A stretch of 64,000 nt of DNA from SZUA-35 sp965530755 (GCA_965530755.1 CBESNA010000018.1:1-64000); one strand, 5' to 3'; numbered from the stretch's first letter, positions 37,115 through 44,992 are shown. Program-made: numbers and translations. Notes: generated by a model from the sequence alone, not told the origin.

Positions 37115-37516
37115 TCATTCGACTCGCATCGTGACGCTTGCCGTCATCGTGATGTCGGGCAGCAATGCCCCGATCAAGGGCACCGAGGTCGGCGCCCGAT
37201 AAACGACGGTTGCCGTGGTGTCCTCACCGCGCTCCCTACCGCCACGAAGCTGCACCGACAGACGACCGTCATCGAGCGATGACGAACCGACCACCGCGGC
37301 TCGCACGCTGCCGGCCGACGGCTCCACCGCAGCGACCCGAGCCCCCTCGCGAGCCGCGTGATGGACGAGGAGGTAGTCCTTCGAGATCACGCCGAGCTGC
37401 ACCACGATCAAGGCGATGAGCACCGCGAGAGGAAGCACCAGCGCCAACTCGACCGTCGCCTGACCACGTTCGTTCGAACGACCCGTCCGCCATCGCCGGT
37501 GCTTCCCCTCCCCCAT
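37115..37516 (-). CDS. tadE: TadE-like minor pilin
   Basis: A 133-residue pseudopilin. The prepilin-type signal is RSNERG then QATVELALVLPLAVLIALIVVQLG, with Gly at -1 and Glu at +5, followed by VVHH-like AAREGARVAAVEPS, a strong TadE mark, and a beta-rich tail. I chose ATG 37516; the open frame upstream is noise. Its ATG overlaps the TGA of the Flp-like gene (TGATG), so the last two pilin genes are coupled. Confidence 0.88.
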   Translation of the reverse strand: MGEGKHRRWRTGRSNERGQATVELALVLPLAVLIALIVVQLGVISKDYLLVHHAAREGARVAAVEPSAGSVRAAVVGSSSLDDGRLSVQLRGGRERGEDTTATVVYRAPTSVPLIGALLPDITMTASVTMRVE

Positions 37517-37710
37517 CAGCCGACCTGCCCGATCACGGAGTCGAGCACAGTGTTGAGCAGCTTGGAAACACGCCCCGTACTTGCCGCCCAGGCCAGGACG
37601 AGCCCGGCGATGGTTGCCGCCCCCACGATGACCAGGGCGTACTCGGCGGTTGCCTGACCCCGTTCTCGTGACCGGATTCCGGAAGATTGCATGGCAATGA
37701 ACATCAGCAT
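37516..37710 (-). CDS. Flp-type major pilin (DUF4244-like)
   Basis: A 64-residue prepilin: a short leader ending SRERG, then QATAEYALVIVGAATIAGLVLAWA with Gly at -1 and Glu at +5, and a short C-terminal segment VSKLLNTVLDSVIGQVG. The ATG at 37710 has AGAGG upstream. Size and motif fit the actinobacterial Flp pilin that is polymerised by TadA/B/C. A prepilin peptidase (TadV/CpaA) is not in the window. Confidence 0.85.
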   Translation of the reverse strand: MLMFIAMQSSGIRSRERGQATAEYALVIVGAATIAGLVLAWAASTGRVSKLLNTVLDSVIGQVG

Positions 37711-37786
37711 CAGTGATGCCTCTTTCTCTTGAGTGGTGTGTGGGCAACCCGAGTTGCGAGCGGCAGCGCAAGCTGCGAATGACAGC

Positions 37787-38320
37787 TCAGAGCCGGTCGA
37801 TGGCCACGAGGACGAGCGGCAGGACCGCTCCGACCACGACTGCGGGAAGCGAGCACATGACGAGGGGGAAGAGAAGGTGCACGGGCAGCGAACGAGCAGT
37901 CCGTTCGATCTCACGACGACGCGACGCACGCGCCTCGTCGCCCAGGCGCAGGAGCAGCGCCGACGTCGGTGTCCCGTCACGAACCGCCGCCGTCAAGGCG
38001 ACGACCATCGCGCGGTACGGCGCGCCGAGTTCGTCCGGAAGCACCCTGAGTGCGGCGACCATGGGCTCACCACCGGCGGTCCGCTCGAGCACCCGCACAA
38101 AGGCAGCGCGCGTCGGGAGCGGACCCCGCTCGGCCACCCAACGCACCCCATCGATCACACCGGCTCCCGACCCGAGCACGACGATCAGCAGATCTGCGAC
38201 ATCGGCAACCGACCGCTCGATGTCCTCGATCCGTCGACGAGCCACGGCCCGCCGTCGCAGCAGCAACGCTGCAGCCGTTGTGAAGCCGCAGCCGCCAACG
38301 AGCATCACGAAGCTGATCAT
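37787..38320 (-). CDS. tadC: TadC-like type II secretion/pilus assembly inner membrane protein
   Basis: A 177-residue protein with an N-terminal membrane helix (MISFVMLVGGCGFTTAAALLL), a cytoplasmic helical segment with GSGAGVIDGVRWVAERGP and two C-terminal helices (LPVHLLFPLVMCSLPAVVVGAVLPLVLVA). It is half the size of proteobacterial TadC, as in actinobacterial tad clusters. The start overlaps the tadB stop by four bases. Confidence 0.82.
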   Translation of the reverse strand: MISFVMLVGGCGFTTAAALLLRRRAVARRRIEDIERSVADVADLLIVVLGSGAGVIDGVRWVAERGPLPTRAAFVRVLERTAGGEPMVAALRVLPDELGAPYRAMVVALTAAVRDGTPTSALLLRLGDEARASRRREIERTARSLPVHLLFPLVMCSLPAVVVGAVLPLVLVAIDRL

Positions 38321-39192
38321 CGTCCGCCACCGATCAGACGTTGTTGCCACTCCCACCCGACAATGGTGAACAGCACCGCCGACCCGGCGCACGCGGCCCC
38401 GACCCAGGTCGAGCGGTAGAGATGACCAACGCCGGGCTCGGCCAGGGCGGCGACGAAGCCGAACAGCAGAGGCAACGCGGCCATCACCGCAGCCGAACTG
38501 ATCGCTTGCTGGGCCTGCGTTCGAGCGTCTGCCCGGGCCGCACAACGCTCGCGAAGGGCGTCGCCGACACGATCGACGGCTTCGGTTGCCGAGCCGCCGG
38601 TGGCCTCCAACGCGACGATCGTGACCGTGAGGAGTTCTTCGTCTGACCGCCCAGAACGGTGGCGGTCGAAGGGGACCTCGGGGTCAGCCGAGAACGCGTC
38701 GGAAAAGGCGACCGGAAGCGCTCGGCCAGCGGCAACGCCGGCGACCAACCGCTGCAGGCCGGGATGAGCGGACCCGACCCGACTCGAAGGACCCTCTCCC
38801 TTTGCGGCCGTCACGATCGACCCTGACAACGACCCTCCCGAGCGAAGGCCCGCAGCCACAGCCTCGACGAACTCGAGCAACGAGTCAGCGTGAGCCGCCT
38901 CGGTCCGACGTCGGCGCCGTCTGGCCCGCTCCCTCAGCAGCGTTCCCACGAGCAACGGTGCCACGACCACCGCCGCCGGGCTGCCCAATGCAAAGCCGAA
39001 CCAACCGGCCGCCACCGCGGCAAGGACCCGCTCCCCTCGCCCCCGTTCTACGGAACTCAACCCCCAGAAGTGGGGGTCAGGTACCGCAGAACGGAAGGAG
39101 CGTGGGCGGGAACCGAGGTGGCGGGGTGGTGGTGCCGCCGGCCAGCCGACGGCAGCTGTTGCCACCAACACGATCACCATCGTCGACGTCAT
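38317..39192 (-). CDS. tadB: TadB-like pilus assembly inner membrane protein
   Basis: A 291-residue protein: an N-terminal helix (MTSTMVIVLVATAAVGW), a second hydrophobic stretch (VLAAVAAGWFGFALGSPAAVVVAPLLVG), a helical cytoplasmic domain containing LLEFVEAVAAGLRSGGSL and TIVALEATGGSATEAVDRVGDALRER (GspF-like), and two C-terminal helices. ATG 39192 overlaps the tadA stop. The stretch between the first two helices is encoded by an imperfect hairpin repeat (39044-39093), which looks like an inserted element kept in frame. Confidence 0.82.
   Translation of the reverse strand: MTSTMVIVLVATAAVGWPAAPPPRHLGSRPRSFRSAVPDPHFWGLSSVERGRGERVLAAVAAGWFGFALGSPAAVVVAPLLVGTLLRERARRRRRRTEAAHADSLLEFVEAVAAGLRSGGSLSGSIVTAAKGEGPSSRVGSAHPGLQRLVAGVAAGRALPVAFSDAFSADPEVPFDRHRSGRSDEELLTVTIVALEATGGSATEAVDRVGDALRERCAARADARTQAQQAISSAAVMAALPLLFGFVAALAEPGVGHLYRSTWVGAACAGSAVLFTIVGWEWQQRLIGGGR
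39044..39093. repeat. REP-like hairpin inside tadB
   Basis: An imperfect 50-base inverted repeat: outer arms CGTTCT and AGAACG, CGG/CCG next, and core ACCCCC (39060-39065) with GGGGGT (39072-39077) around a six-base loop. On the minus strand the core reads TGACCCCC-N6-GGGGGTTGA, which matches the core of the hairpin at 42298-42324. In frame it codes for residues around VPDPHFWGLSSVE. Confidence 0.7.
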
Positions 39193-40343
39193 GCTCGATC
39201 GCACGCCGGCTCGTGACACACAGCATCGCGGACCCGTTGCCGCGCCGGGTCGAGCGAGGGCGACGGCCACAGCCGACGGGTTGCGAGGTGATCAGGATCG
39301 ACTTCTTCGATCGACTCGACTCGCCGATCAGCCCCGTTCCGTTCGACATGCACCACGACATCGATCGCATCGAGCATCTGCCGACGAACGGCATCCATCG
39401 GCACATCGACACCACCCAGCAGCGCCAACGTCTCCAGTCGGCGCAGCCCAGACACGGCGCCGTTCGCGTGGCAGGTCGTGAACGATCCGGCATGCCCGGT
39501 GTTGAGCGCGAGCAGGAGATCGAAGGCCTCACCTCCTCGCACTTCCCCCACAATGAGCCGATCCGGTCGCATGCGGAGCGCGTTGCGCACGAGCATTCGC
39601 ACCGTCACCTCACCCAGTCCTTCACGGCTCGGAGGCCTCGACTCGAGCCGGATGACGTGATCACCGGGCAATTGCAGCTCGGCCGTGTCTTCCACCGTGA
39701 CGATTCGCGTGCGGGGAGGGACACAGCCGGCCAACGCGTTCAACAGCGTGGTCTTGCCCGCACCGGTTCCGCCGATCACGAGGATCGTGGCGCGGTGTTC
39801 CACGAGCCGCTCCAGCAGCGCAACCATGTCCGGCGGTCCGAAGCTGCCAAGCGGCAAACGCTCGGCAGTGAAGCGCCGCATCGTGACCACCGGACCGTCA
39901 ATGGCGACGGGAGCGACGACGACGTTCACCCTGGATCCATCGTGGAGCCTGGCGTCGACGGTCGGGCTCAGCGGGTCGACCCTCAGACCCAGCGGTTCGA
40001 GCATCCGCTCGATCAGTACCGCGATATCGCCGCGATCGAGAACGAGAGAGGTCTGTTCGAGGACACCATCCCGGTCGATCCAAATCGGCCCGGGCCCGTT
40101 GACCATCACCTCAGTGATTCCTGGGAGATCGAGCAGATCCTCGATACGACCGAGTCCCCTGGCCCGAGCAGCAAACTTCTCGATCACCTGCGACAACATC
40201 GCCACATCAAAGAACGGGAGTTGTCGACGGGCCCGCTCCACGAGATCGTCGACCAGCGCCGCCGAGTCCTTCATCAATGCATCAGTGACCATACGCTCGA
40301 CGACATCGAGGTCGGCGGTGGCGAGCCCCGGCAATCCGCTCAC
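39189..40343 (-). CDS. tadA: TadA/CpaF-family pilus assembly ATPase
   Basis: A 384-residue secretion ATPase that powers pilus assembly. It shows LLDLPGITEVMVNGPGPIWIDR, TMRRF, Walker A VIGGTGAGKTTLLNAL, the Asp box TVEDTAELQLPG, Walker B/His box RNALRMRPDRLIVGEVRGGEAFDLLLALNTGHAGSFTTCHAN. I chose GTG 40343, which overlaps the TGA of the CpaE-like gene (GTGA); the open frame upstream lies in that gene. It ends overlapping tadB. Confidence 0.93.
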   Translation of the reverse strand: MSGLPGLATADLDVVERMVTDALMKDSAALVDDLVERARRQLPFFDVAMLSQVIEKFAARARGLGRIEDLLDLPGITEVMVNGPGPIWIDRDGVLEQTSLVLDRGDIAVLIERMLEPLGLRVDPLSPTVDARLHDGSRVNVVVAPVAIDGPVVTMRRFTAERLPLGSFGPPDMVALLERLVEHRATILVIGGTGAGKTTLLNALAGCVPPRTRIVTVEDTAELQLPGDHVIRLESRPPSREGLGEVTVRMLVRNALRMRPDRLIVGEVRGGEAFDLLLALNTGHAGSFTTCHANGAVSGLRRLETLALLGGVDVPMDAVRRQMLDAIDVVVHVERNGADRRVESIEEVDPDHLATRRLWPSPSLDPARQRVRDAVCHEPACDRA

Positions 40344-40972
40344 AACACCGCTCCGAGTGCCCGCAGCGATCGAGGGAGGCGCGAGGCCAACAGACCGGCA
40401 TCGACCGCACGAGCAACGTCGCGATGCCAGCGCAGCGTGACGTCCACCGGCGATCCAATCGCAGCGGCGACATCGTCCGGCCGCAACGCTCGTCCCTCCT
40501 CCTCGATCAACACGACACGATCCGGCGCCGGACCCCGGCGGGCGGCGTCGAGTGCCAGGTAACAGGCGCGAGTGACGAGCATCGAACTCGATGCGTCGGC
40601 GATCAGCGAGACCGCAGGCACCGCGTGCGTGCCGACGTCCACGACCACGGTGCGTGGGTCGAGCTCCAGCAACTGCGACAGCAAGCGGTAGCGGTCCGGA
40701 CGAGTGGGCGATCGGCATGAGCCACGGGGAAGCAACCGAAGGCCATCGGTCACTGGAACCTCCAAGCGATGCAGAAGATCCGGCGACGGCTCCTCGACCC
40801 GAAACCAATCACCGAGCCCTTCGCTCGCCGGCGGGAGCCCGAGGATGACATCGAGGTCACCCCGCAGGTCGACCAGCAGTGTCGGTTGCCGCTCTGCAGC
40901 GAGCAGCCCGAGCGTGGCGGCAGCGACAGAACAACCAACGCCGCCCTTCGAAGAGAACAAGCACAACATCAA
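40340..40972 (-). CDS. CpaE/MinD-like protein with altered P-loop
   Basis: A 210-residue SIMIBI-fold protein heading the tad operon. It opens MMLCLFSSKGGVGCSVAAATLG; the deviant Walker A is KGGVGCS where KGGVGKS is expected, so the phosphate-contacting second Lys is Cys while the signature first Lys is kept. VVVDVGTHAVP stands for the Walker B segment DxG. CpaE-type proteins place the pilus machinery; the altered loop suggests weak or no ATP hydrolysis. It starts 146 bases from tRNA-Sec, with nothing else recognised in that gap. Confidence 0.8.
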   Translation of the reverse strand: MMLCLFSSKGGVGCSVAAATLGLLAAERQPTLLVDLRGDLDVILGLPPASEGLGDWFRVEEPSPDLLHRLEVPVTDGLRLLPRGSCRSPTRPDRYRLLSQLLELDPRTVVVDVGTHAVPAVSLIADASSSMLVTRACYLALDAARRGPAPDRVVLIEEEGRALRPDDVAAAIGSPVDVTLRWHRDVARAVDAGLLASRLPRSLRALGAVL

Positions 40973-41117
40973 CGCGACCTCGTCGTGTCGGAGAACGACC
41001 GAGGGGGAAGGGGGGCTCTCTGACGAGAGCGAGACGTTCGAGCTCTTACGGTTCAGAGCGAGTGCGGCTCAGAACGAGTGGCAGGCCGCCGAGGAGGGCG
41101 CCGATAGGGTGGCGAAC

Positions 41118-41213
41118 GGAGGTGTCCGAGTACCTGGTGGGCTCCCCCGCCTTCAAAGCGGGTGTGCGATGTGATCCATCGTAGGCGGGTTCGATTCCCG
41201 TCCACCTCCGCCA
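41118..41213 (+). tRNA. selC: Selenocysteine tRNA (anticodon UCA)
   Basis: A 96-base tRNA including CCA. Acceptor GGAGGTG pairs with CACCTCC, discriminator G, anticodon arm CCCGC-CTTCAAA-GCGGG with TCA at 41153-41155, a very long variable arm (about 41161-41183, TGCGATG...CATCGTA) and T-loop TTCGATT. The long arm and UCA anticodon identify tRNA-Sec. The acceptor gives seven clear pairs and the T-stem can extend to six, again 13 stacked pairs. selA, selB and selD are not in the window. Confidence 0.95.
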
Positions 41214-41259
41214 AACACATTTGGCGATTTACTTCTCGTGATGCAGATCTTGCGATCGA

Positions 41260-42183
41260 TCAGAGCGAGAATATGAACCCGTTGACGATGATCTCGACCC
41301 GGCGATTGAGCTGACGACCGTCTGCGGTGTCGTTGTTGGCGACCGGGTCGGACTCGCCACGACCCTCCACGATGACCCGTGACGGATCAATTCCCTGGCT
41401 CATGTAGAAGGCTTTGACCGCGTCGACTCTCGCCTGGGAGAGCGCCTGGTTGGTGTCAGCGTCGCCGACGGAATCGGTGTGGCCGTACACCTCGATGGTG
41501 ACGGTCTCCTGCATCTGCATCAGCGTCAGGCCGAGGCCCAGCAGCGGGTAGAAATCGGGGGCGATCTCGGAGCTGCCGAACGCGAAGAGCACGGTGTCCT
41601 CGATGAAGACGTCGGACGGTCGACCCATCTCGAATTCGGCCTCGGGATCGACCACGTATTCGGAGATCACGTTGCCAGGCCCCATGAGCTCCTCGAGAGC
41701 GGTCACGACGCCGGCGACGTGCAGCGGGCTCGGCATCTCGCCTCGCAGATACAGCTTGCCCCGGCTCAGAATCACGTAGTTGCCAGCGGCTCCGGCCGGA
41801 ACGGCTGGGGAGTAGACGTCGCTTTCGACGGCCTCTTCTCCTTCCCCTTCTTCACCGGCGACCTCGTCGACCGGCGTCTCGATGGCTTCTCCCTCTTCCA
41901 CTGTCGAGTCGACGGGCTCGTCGAACAGCGCCAACTCTTCAGTCGGCTCGGTCGCGACGGTGGTCGGAACCGGAACGGGCTCCCCGCCGCCCATCACGAT
42001 GAAGCCGGCAGCGGCCACAGCGACGATCGCCATTGCGCCACCGAGCACGGCGCCAATCGAAAAACCAGCGCCCCTGTCTTCGGATTCGGACTCCGGTGCA
42101 GCCTTTTCGTTCCTGGGCTTGGGACGATTGAGCTCTTCCCACATGTTCGTGGGACGGTCCTTGGCCGAGGGCGAATCAGTCAT
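41260..42183 (-). CDS. BON-OmpA envelope protein, second copy
   Basis: A 307-residue paralogue of the protein at 14881-15777: cytoplasmic N-terminus (1-38), membrane helix (about 41-66), an acidic Glu/Thr/Pro linker (70-125) instead of a TTAPA linker, a BON-like segment (GKLYLRGEMPSPLHVAGVV, about 140-190) and an OmpA domain (about 205-307; YGHTDSVGDADTNQALSQARV, NRRVEIIVNG). It converges on tRNA-Sec and is not next to an FHA/FtsK-like gene. A GATTGT hexamer is six bases before the ATG. The role is probably peptidoglycan tethering of the envelope. Confidence 0.88.
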   Translation of the reverse strand: MTDSPSAKDRPTNMWEELNRPKPRNEKAAPESESEDRGAGFSIGAVLGGAMAIVAVAAAGFIVMGGGEPVPVPTTVATEPTEELALFDEPVDSTVEEGEAIETPVDEVAGEEGEGEEAVESDVYSPAVPAGAAGNYVILSRGKLYLRGEMPSPLHVAGVVTALEELMGPGNVISEYVVDPEAEFEMGRPSDVFIEDTVLFAFGSSEIAPDFYPLLGLGLTLMQMQETVTIEVYGHTDSVGDADTNQALSQARVDAVKAFYMSQGIDPSRVIVEGRGESDPVANNDTADGRQLNRRVEIIVNGFIFSL

Positions 42184-42219
42184 GCCTGAACAATCGGCAC
42201 GTTGACCCAGTTTCGTGAG

Positions 42220-42324
42220 CCAATTTACCCATGAATTGGAGTCGGAGCTTCACTTTCAAACTGCCAAAGGCAGGGAAGTGAAGTTGTGAATGTGAAGGTC
42301 CGACCCCAATCGCGGGGGTCAGAC
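42220..42324. repeat. Three consecutive hairpins between the sigma factor and the BON-OmpA gene
   Basis: Hairpin 1: CCAATT (42220-42225) with AATTGG (42234-42239). Hairpin 2: CTTCACTT (42248-42255) with AAGTGAAG (42276-42283), enclosing CTGCC-AAA-GGCAG (42261-42273). Hairpin 3: GTCCGACCCC (42298-42307) with GGGGTCAGAC (42315-42324), one mismatch; it includes the sigma gene's TGA stop. Hairpin 3 shares its core with the repeat in tadB. They may end the sigma transcript and/or be a mobile REP element. Confidence 0.75.
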
Positions 42325-43254
42325 AGCGAGCAGGTCCCGAGCGCCGGTGTCCGAGCTCGGGTGACGCAGCTTCGACATCGCTCGGGCCTCGATCTGGCGA
42401 ATGCGTTCACGGGTGAGATTGAAGTACTCGCCCACTTCTTCCAGGGTCCGAGGTTCGCCACGGTCGAGTCCGAATCGGAGCTTCAGGATTTCGCGCTCAC
42501 GCTCGTCGAGCGGGGCGAGGAGTCGAGCGATCTCGTCAGGGAGCAGAGCTGTCGCAGCCACCTCGAATGGGGAGTCAGCGCCGCGGTCCTCGACAACGTC
42601 ACCCAACTCGGCATCGCCATCTTCACGCAGCGGCTCCGAGAGCGACAACGGTTCGGCTGCGAATCGGAGTGCCTCGGTGACCTTGTCCTCGGGCATCTCG
42701 ACTTCGACGGCCAGTTCGGTGAGTGTGGCCGGACGGCCGTACTTCAGCTCGAGCCGCGCACGGGCCTTCTGGAGCCTGGCCAGCGTGTCACCCGCATGCA
42801 CGGGGAGCCGGATCGTACGACCGGTGTTGGCGATGCCGCGGGTGATCGCCTGACGAATCCACCACGTGGCATAGGTCGAGAACTTGAAACCCTTGCGCCA
42901 GTCGAACTTCTCGACGGCGTGCATGAGGCCGAGGTTGCCTTCCTGGATGAGATCGAGGAGGGGCAGGCCCGAAGCCTGGTATTTCTTGGCGATCGAGACG
43001 ACGAGTCGGAGGTTGGACTGCACGAAGGTGCGTTCTGCTTCGCGACCCTTGCGAACTGTGCGCCGAAGATCACGCCGACGAGCGGGCGTCGGGGCGTCGG
43101 CTCCTTCGAGCTCTGTCGCAGCTTCCTTGCCCGCCTCGATGGCCTGAGCAAGTCGTACTTCGTCTTCCTTGGTGAGCAGCGGATACTGCCCGATGTCGGT
43201 CAGGTACAGCCTGACAAGGTCTTCTTCGTCCCGCTCGACTCGCTCCTTCGCCAA
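42319..43254 (-). CDS. Sigma-70 family RNA polymerase sigma factor (RpoD/SigB group)
   Basis: A 311-residue group 1/2 sigma factor. It has region 1.2 (EDLVRLYLTDIGQYPLLTKEDEVRLAQAIE), region 2 (SNLRLVVSIAKKYQASGLPLLDLIQEGNLGLMHAVEKFDW, FSTYATWWIRQAITRGI), region 3 and region 4 (LDEREREILKLRFGLDRGEPRTLEEVGEYFNLTRERIRQIEARAMSKLRHP). The absence of a long acidic N-terminal region suggests a SigB/HrdB-like factor, perhaps the principal one in a short form. No ATG or GTG precedes the region; the in-frame start is TTG 43254. Confidence 0.9.
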   Translation of the reverse strand: MAKERVERDEEDLVRLYLTDIGQYPLLTKEDEVRLAQAIEAGKEAATELEGADAPTPARRRDLRRTVRKGREAERTFVQSNLRLVVSIAKKYQASGLPLLDLIQEGNLGLMHAVEKFDWRKGFKFSTYATWWIRQAITRGIANTGRTIRLPVHAGDTLARLQKARARLELKYGRPATLTELAVEVEMPEDKVTEALRFAAEPLSLSEPLREDGDAELGDVVEDRGADSPFEVAATALLPDEIARLLAPLDEREREILKLRFGLDRGEPRTLEEVGEYFNLTRERIRQIEARAMSKLRHPSSDTGARDLLAV

Positions 43255-43456
43255 GACAATCCCCGATCTCGTTGACGGTGACGCTTCACCATCACTAGTG
43301 GCACAACGTCCGTCCGAGGGTACCGACTTGGCCCCCCAGTTGTGCTATCGAGTGAACTTCCACCCACGCGTGGTGGGCGATACCCGAGCAGCGGCGACGT
43401 TGCACCTCTGTGGTGTCGGCAATCCTCGACGTTCCCTTGAGCAGGCAGGCACCAGG
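43255..43456. promoter_or_regulatory. Divergent region between the sigma factor and the ABM gene
   Basis: The 202-base gap contains an imperfect 18-base palindrome at 43360-43377 with perfect centre CCACGCGTGG, a possible operator. On the minus strand TACCCT (43321-43316) could be the sigma gene's -10, giving a leader of about 55 bases. No RNA gene was seen. Confidence 0.3.
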
Positions 43457-43777
43457 ATGACCGAACAAGCCGAGATCGACCCCGTGATGGTGACGATGCG
43501 ATTCGAGACCGAGCAGACCGAGGAATTGCTCGCTGTCCTGTCGAAGTACGTCGTCCTCAGCAGAATGGACACCGCAGCCCGCAACATCGATCTCGTCGCG
43601 TCGGTGACCAGACGCGGCCGCTTCACGATCATCGAGAAATGGGCATCAGAGGATGCGCAACAAATTCACTTCGACAGTCCGGTCATGGTCGAGATGGCAT
43701 CCGCATGCACGGGCCTGCTGACCAGGGCACCCGACATCGATCTCCACGAAGCGGTGTCGATGCACGACCTCGACTGA
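43457..43777 (+). CDS. ABM-domain (antibiotic biosynthesis monooxygenase-like) protein
   Basis: From ATG 43457 the product has 106 residues with a dimeric ferredoxin-like pattern typical of ABM domains: MVTMRFETEQTEELLAVLSKYV, NIDLVASVTRRGRFTIIEKWASEDAQQIHFDSPVMVEMAS. Such proteins are small quinol monooxygenases, haem-degrading enzymes or stress proteins; nothing here picks one. The open frame extends upstream, but the chosen start places the first beta strand at the N-terminus. Confidence 0.75.
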   Translation: MTEQAEIDPVMVTMRFETEQTEELLAVLSKYVVLSRMDTAARNIDLVASVTRRGRFTIIEKWASEDAQQIHFDSPVMVEMASACTGLLTRAPDIDLHEAVSMHDLD

Positions 43778-43785
43778 GATCTGAT

Positions 43786-44325
43786 TCAGTCGACGGGCGG
43801 GCACAGTCCGAGGATGTCGGCCCAGGTCGGATCCGTTGCAGACCACAACGCATCGAACGCCCGGTCGGCCTCGTCACTGAAGCCGTGGCGATTCCTGAAG
43901 TTGTAGAGGTGCTTGGGTCTGTGGATGCGGTAGCCCAAACGCTGGACCCGCCCGTGGATCGAAGCTGACCAGGCAATCTTCTGGGCGAAGTCGGACGGTT
44001 CGCCGAGCGGCGGCGCACCGAACTCCGGGTTGGCGCGATCGAGGTACTCGATGAACAGCGCCGCCAGCGACACCGACGCCATCTCGACTCCGAAGTGGCG
44101 GGGCTTCCTGGTGTCTTCGAGACAGCCGCCCTCGACGGCGAACACGAGCGGGTCGAGCGACGTGATCCTCATACGAGTGGTCGGCTCTTCCTCGTCGACC
44201 ACCACTTCGACGGCGAGGTCGTCTGGAATCGCTGCGATCCGGTTCCGAACCTCGGCGACGACAGCGACGATCTCGGCTGCGTCGTATTCGACCTTCGAGT
44301 ACGTGTCCGGCGTGACCGTGATCAT
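43786..44325 (-). CDS. Conserved-looking protein of unknown function
   Basis: A 179-residue soluble protein starting MITVTPDTYSKVEYDAAEIV, with an alternating beta/alpha pattern (AVEVVVDEEEPTTRMRITSLDPLVFAVEGGCLED) and a helical second half (EYLDRANPEFGAPP, FAQKIAWSASIHGRVQRLGY). I do not recognise it. It begins one base after the upstream stop, so it is surely co-transcribed with the gene at 44327-44992. Confidence 0.6.
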   Translation of the reverse strand: MITVTPDTYSKVEYDAAEIVAVVAEVRNRIAAIPDDLAVEVVVDEEEPTTRMRITSLDPLVFAVEGGCLEDTRKPRHFGVEMASVSLAALFIEYLDRANPEFGAPPLGEPSDFAQKIAWSASIHGRVQRLGYRIHRPKHLYNFRNRHGFSDEADRAFDALWSATDPTWADILGLCPPVD

Positions 44326-44326
44326 C

Positions 44327-44992
44327 TCAGCTACCGCCGGCTTCGGCGCCGTCCTCCATGTCGAACGATCCGACCGACCCCGGACCCGTGACCCCTCCGG
44401 CCGCGAGCATGAGCACCGTGAGACTCGCATGATGATCGGCGGCCCTTCGTGCGTCGGCAGGGGTCTCGATCAGGGACTGCACCAGCATCTCGCCCTCCCG
44501 CCATTCGTCCATGTCGTCGTTCAAGCAGAAGTCGAGGGAGCGAATGGTCGGAGAATCGGTGATCGTCGACGTGTTGTTGCGGTGGTAGGTGTAGGCCGCA
44601 ATCAGGTGGGGAAGCAGGACCCTGTACATACCGACCATCTTCTCGATCGTCTGCTCCGGCGCTTCCGGAGCGGCCAGCGCATCGATGAACGCCGCGAACT
44701 CCTCGTTGGCCGGCACGGTCATTTTCTCGGGACTCATCTCGCGTAGCTCGGGCAGACGCTTGTGCCAGAGCTCGGAGTGGAAGGCGTGGTGATAGCAGTG
44801 AGTGCCCAGCCGCAGCTTGATGTCGAGCTCGGGAATCGTGGCCACCCAGCCACCCATGAGTTCGAAGACCTTCATCTCGACCCACTTGTAGTTGCCGACC
44901 CGCCTCGCTGTCTCCTCGACCGAAAAGCGGCCGGGAAGCTCGCGCCGATCCCACGGAGCAAACGGTGTGCGCGGCTTGGACGATTCGGCCAT
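44327..44992 (-). CDS. Helical, possibly ferritin-like protein of unknown function
   Basis: A 221-residue all-helical protein with an N-terminal ELPGRFSVEETARRVGNYKWVEMKVFE and histidine/glutamate-rich helices (THCYHHAFHSELWHKRLPEL near 64-83; MYRVLLPHLIAAYTYHRNN near 122-140). The spacing of His and Glu recalls ferritin-like proteins with a metal site, but I cannot align it to a named family. AAGGGG lies eight bases before the ATG. It is the first gene of a two-gene unit with 43786-44325. Confidence 0.55.
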   Translation of the reverse strand: MAESSKPRTPFAPWDRRELPGRFSVEETARRVGNYKWVEMKVFELMGGWVATIPELDIKLRLGTHCYHHAFHSELWHKRLPELREMSPEKMTVPANEEFAAFIDALAAPEAPEQTIEKMVGMYRVLLPHLIAAYTYHRNNTSTITDSPTIRSLDFCLNDDMDEWREGEMLVQSLIETPADARRAADHHASLTVLMLAAGGVTGPGSVGSFDMEDGAEAGGS

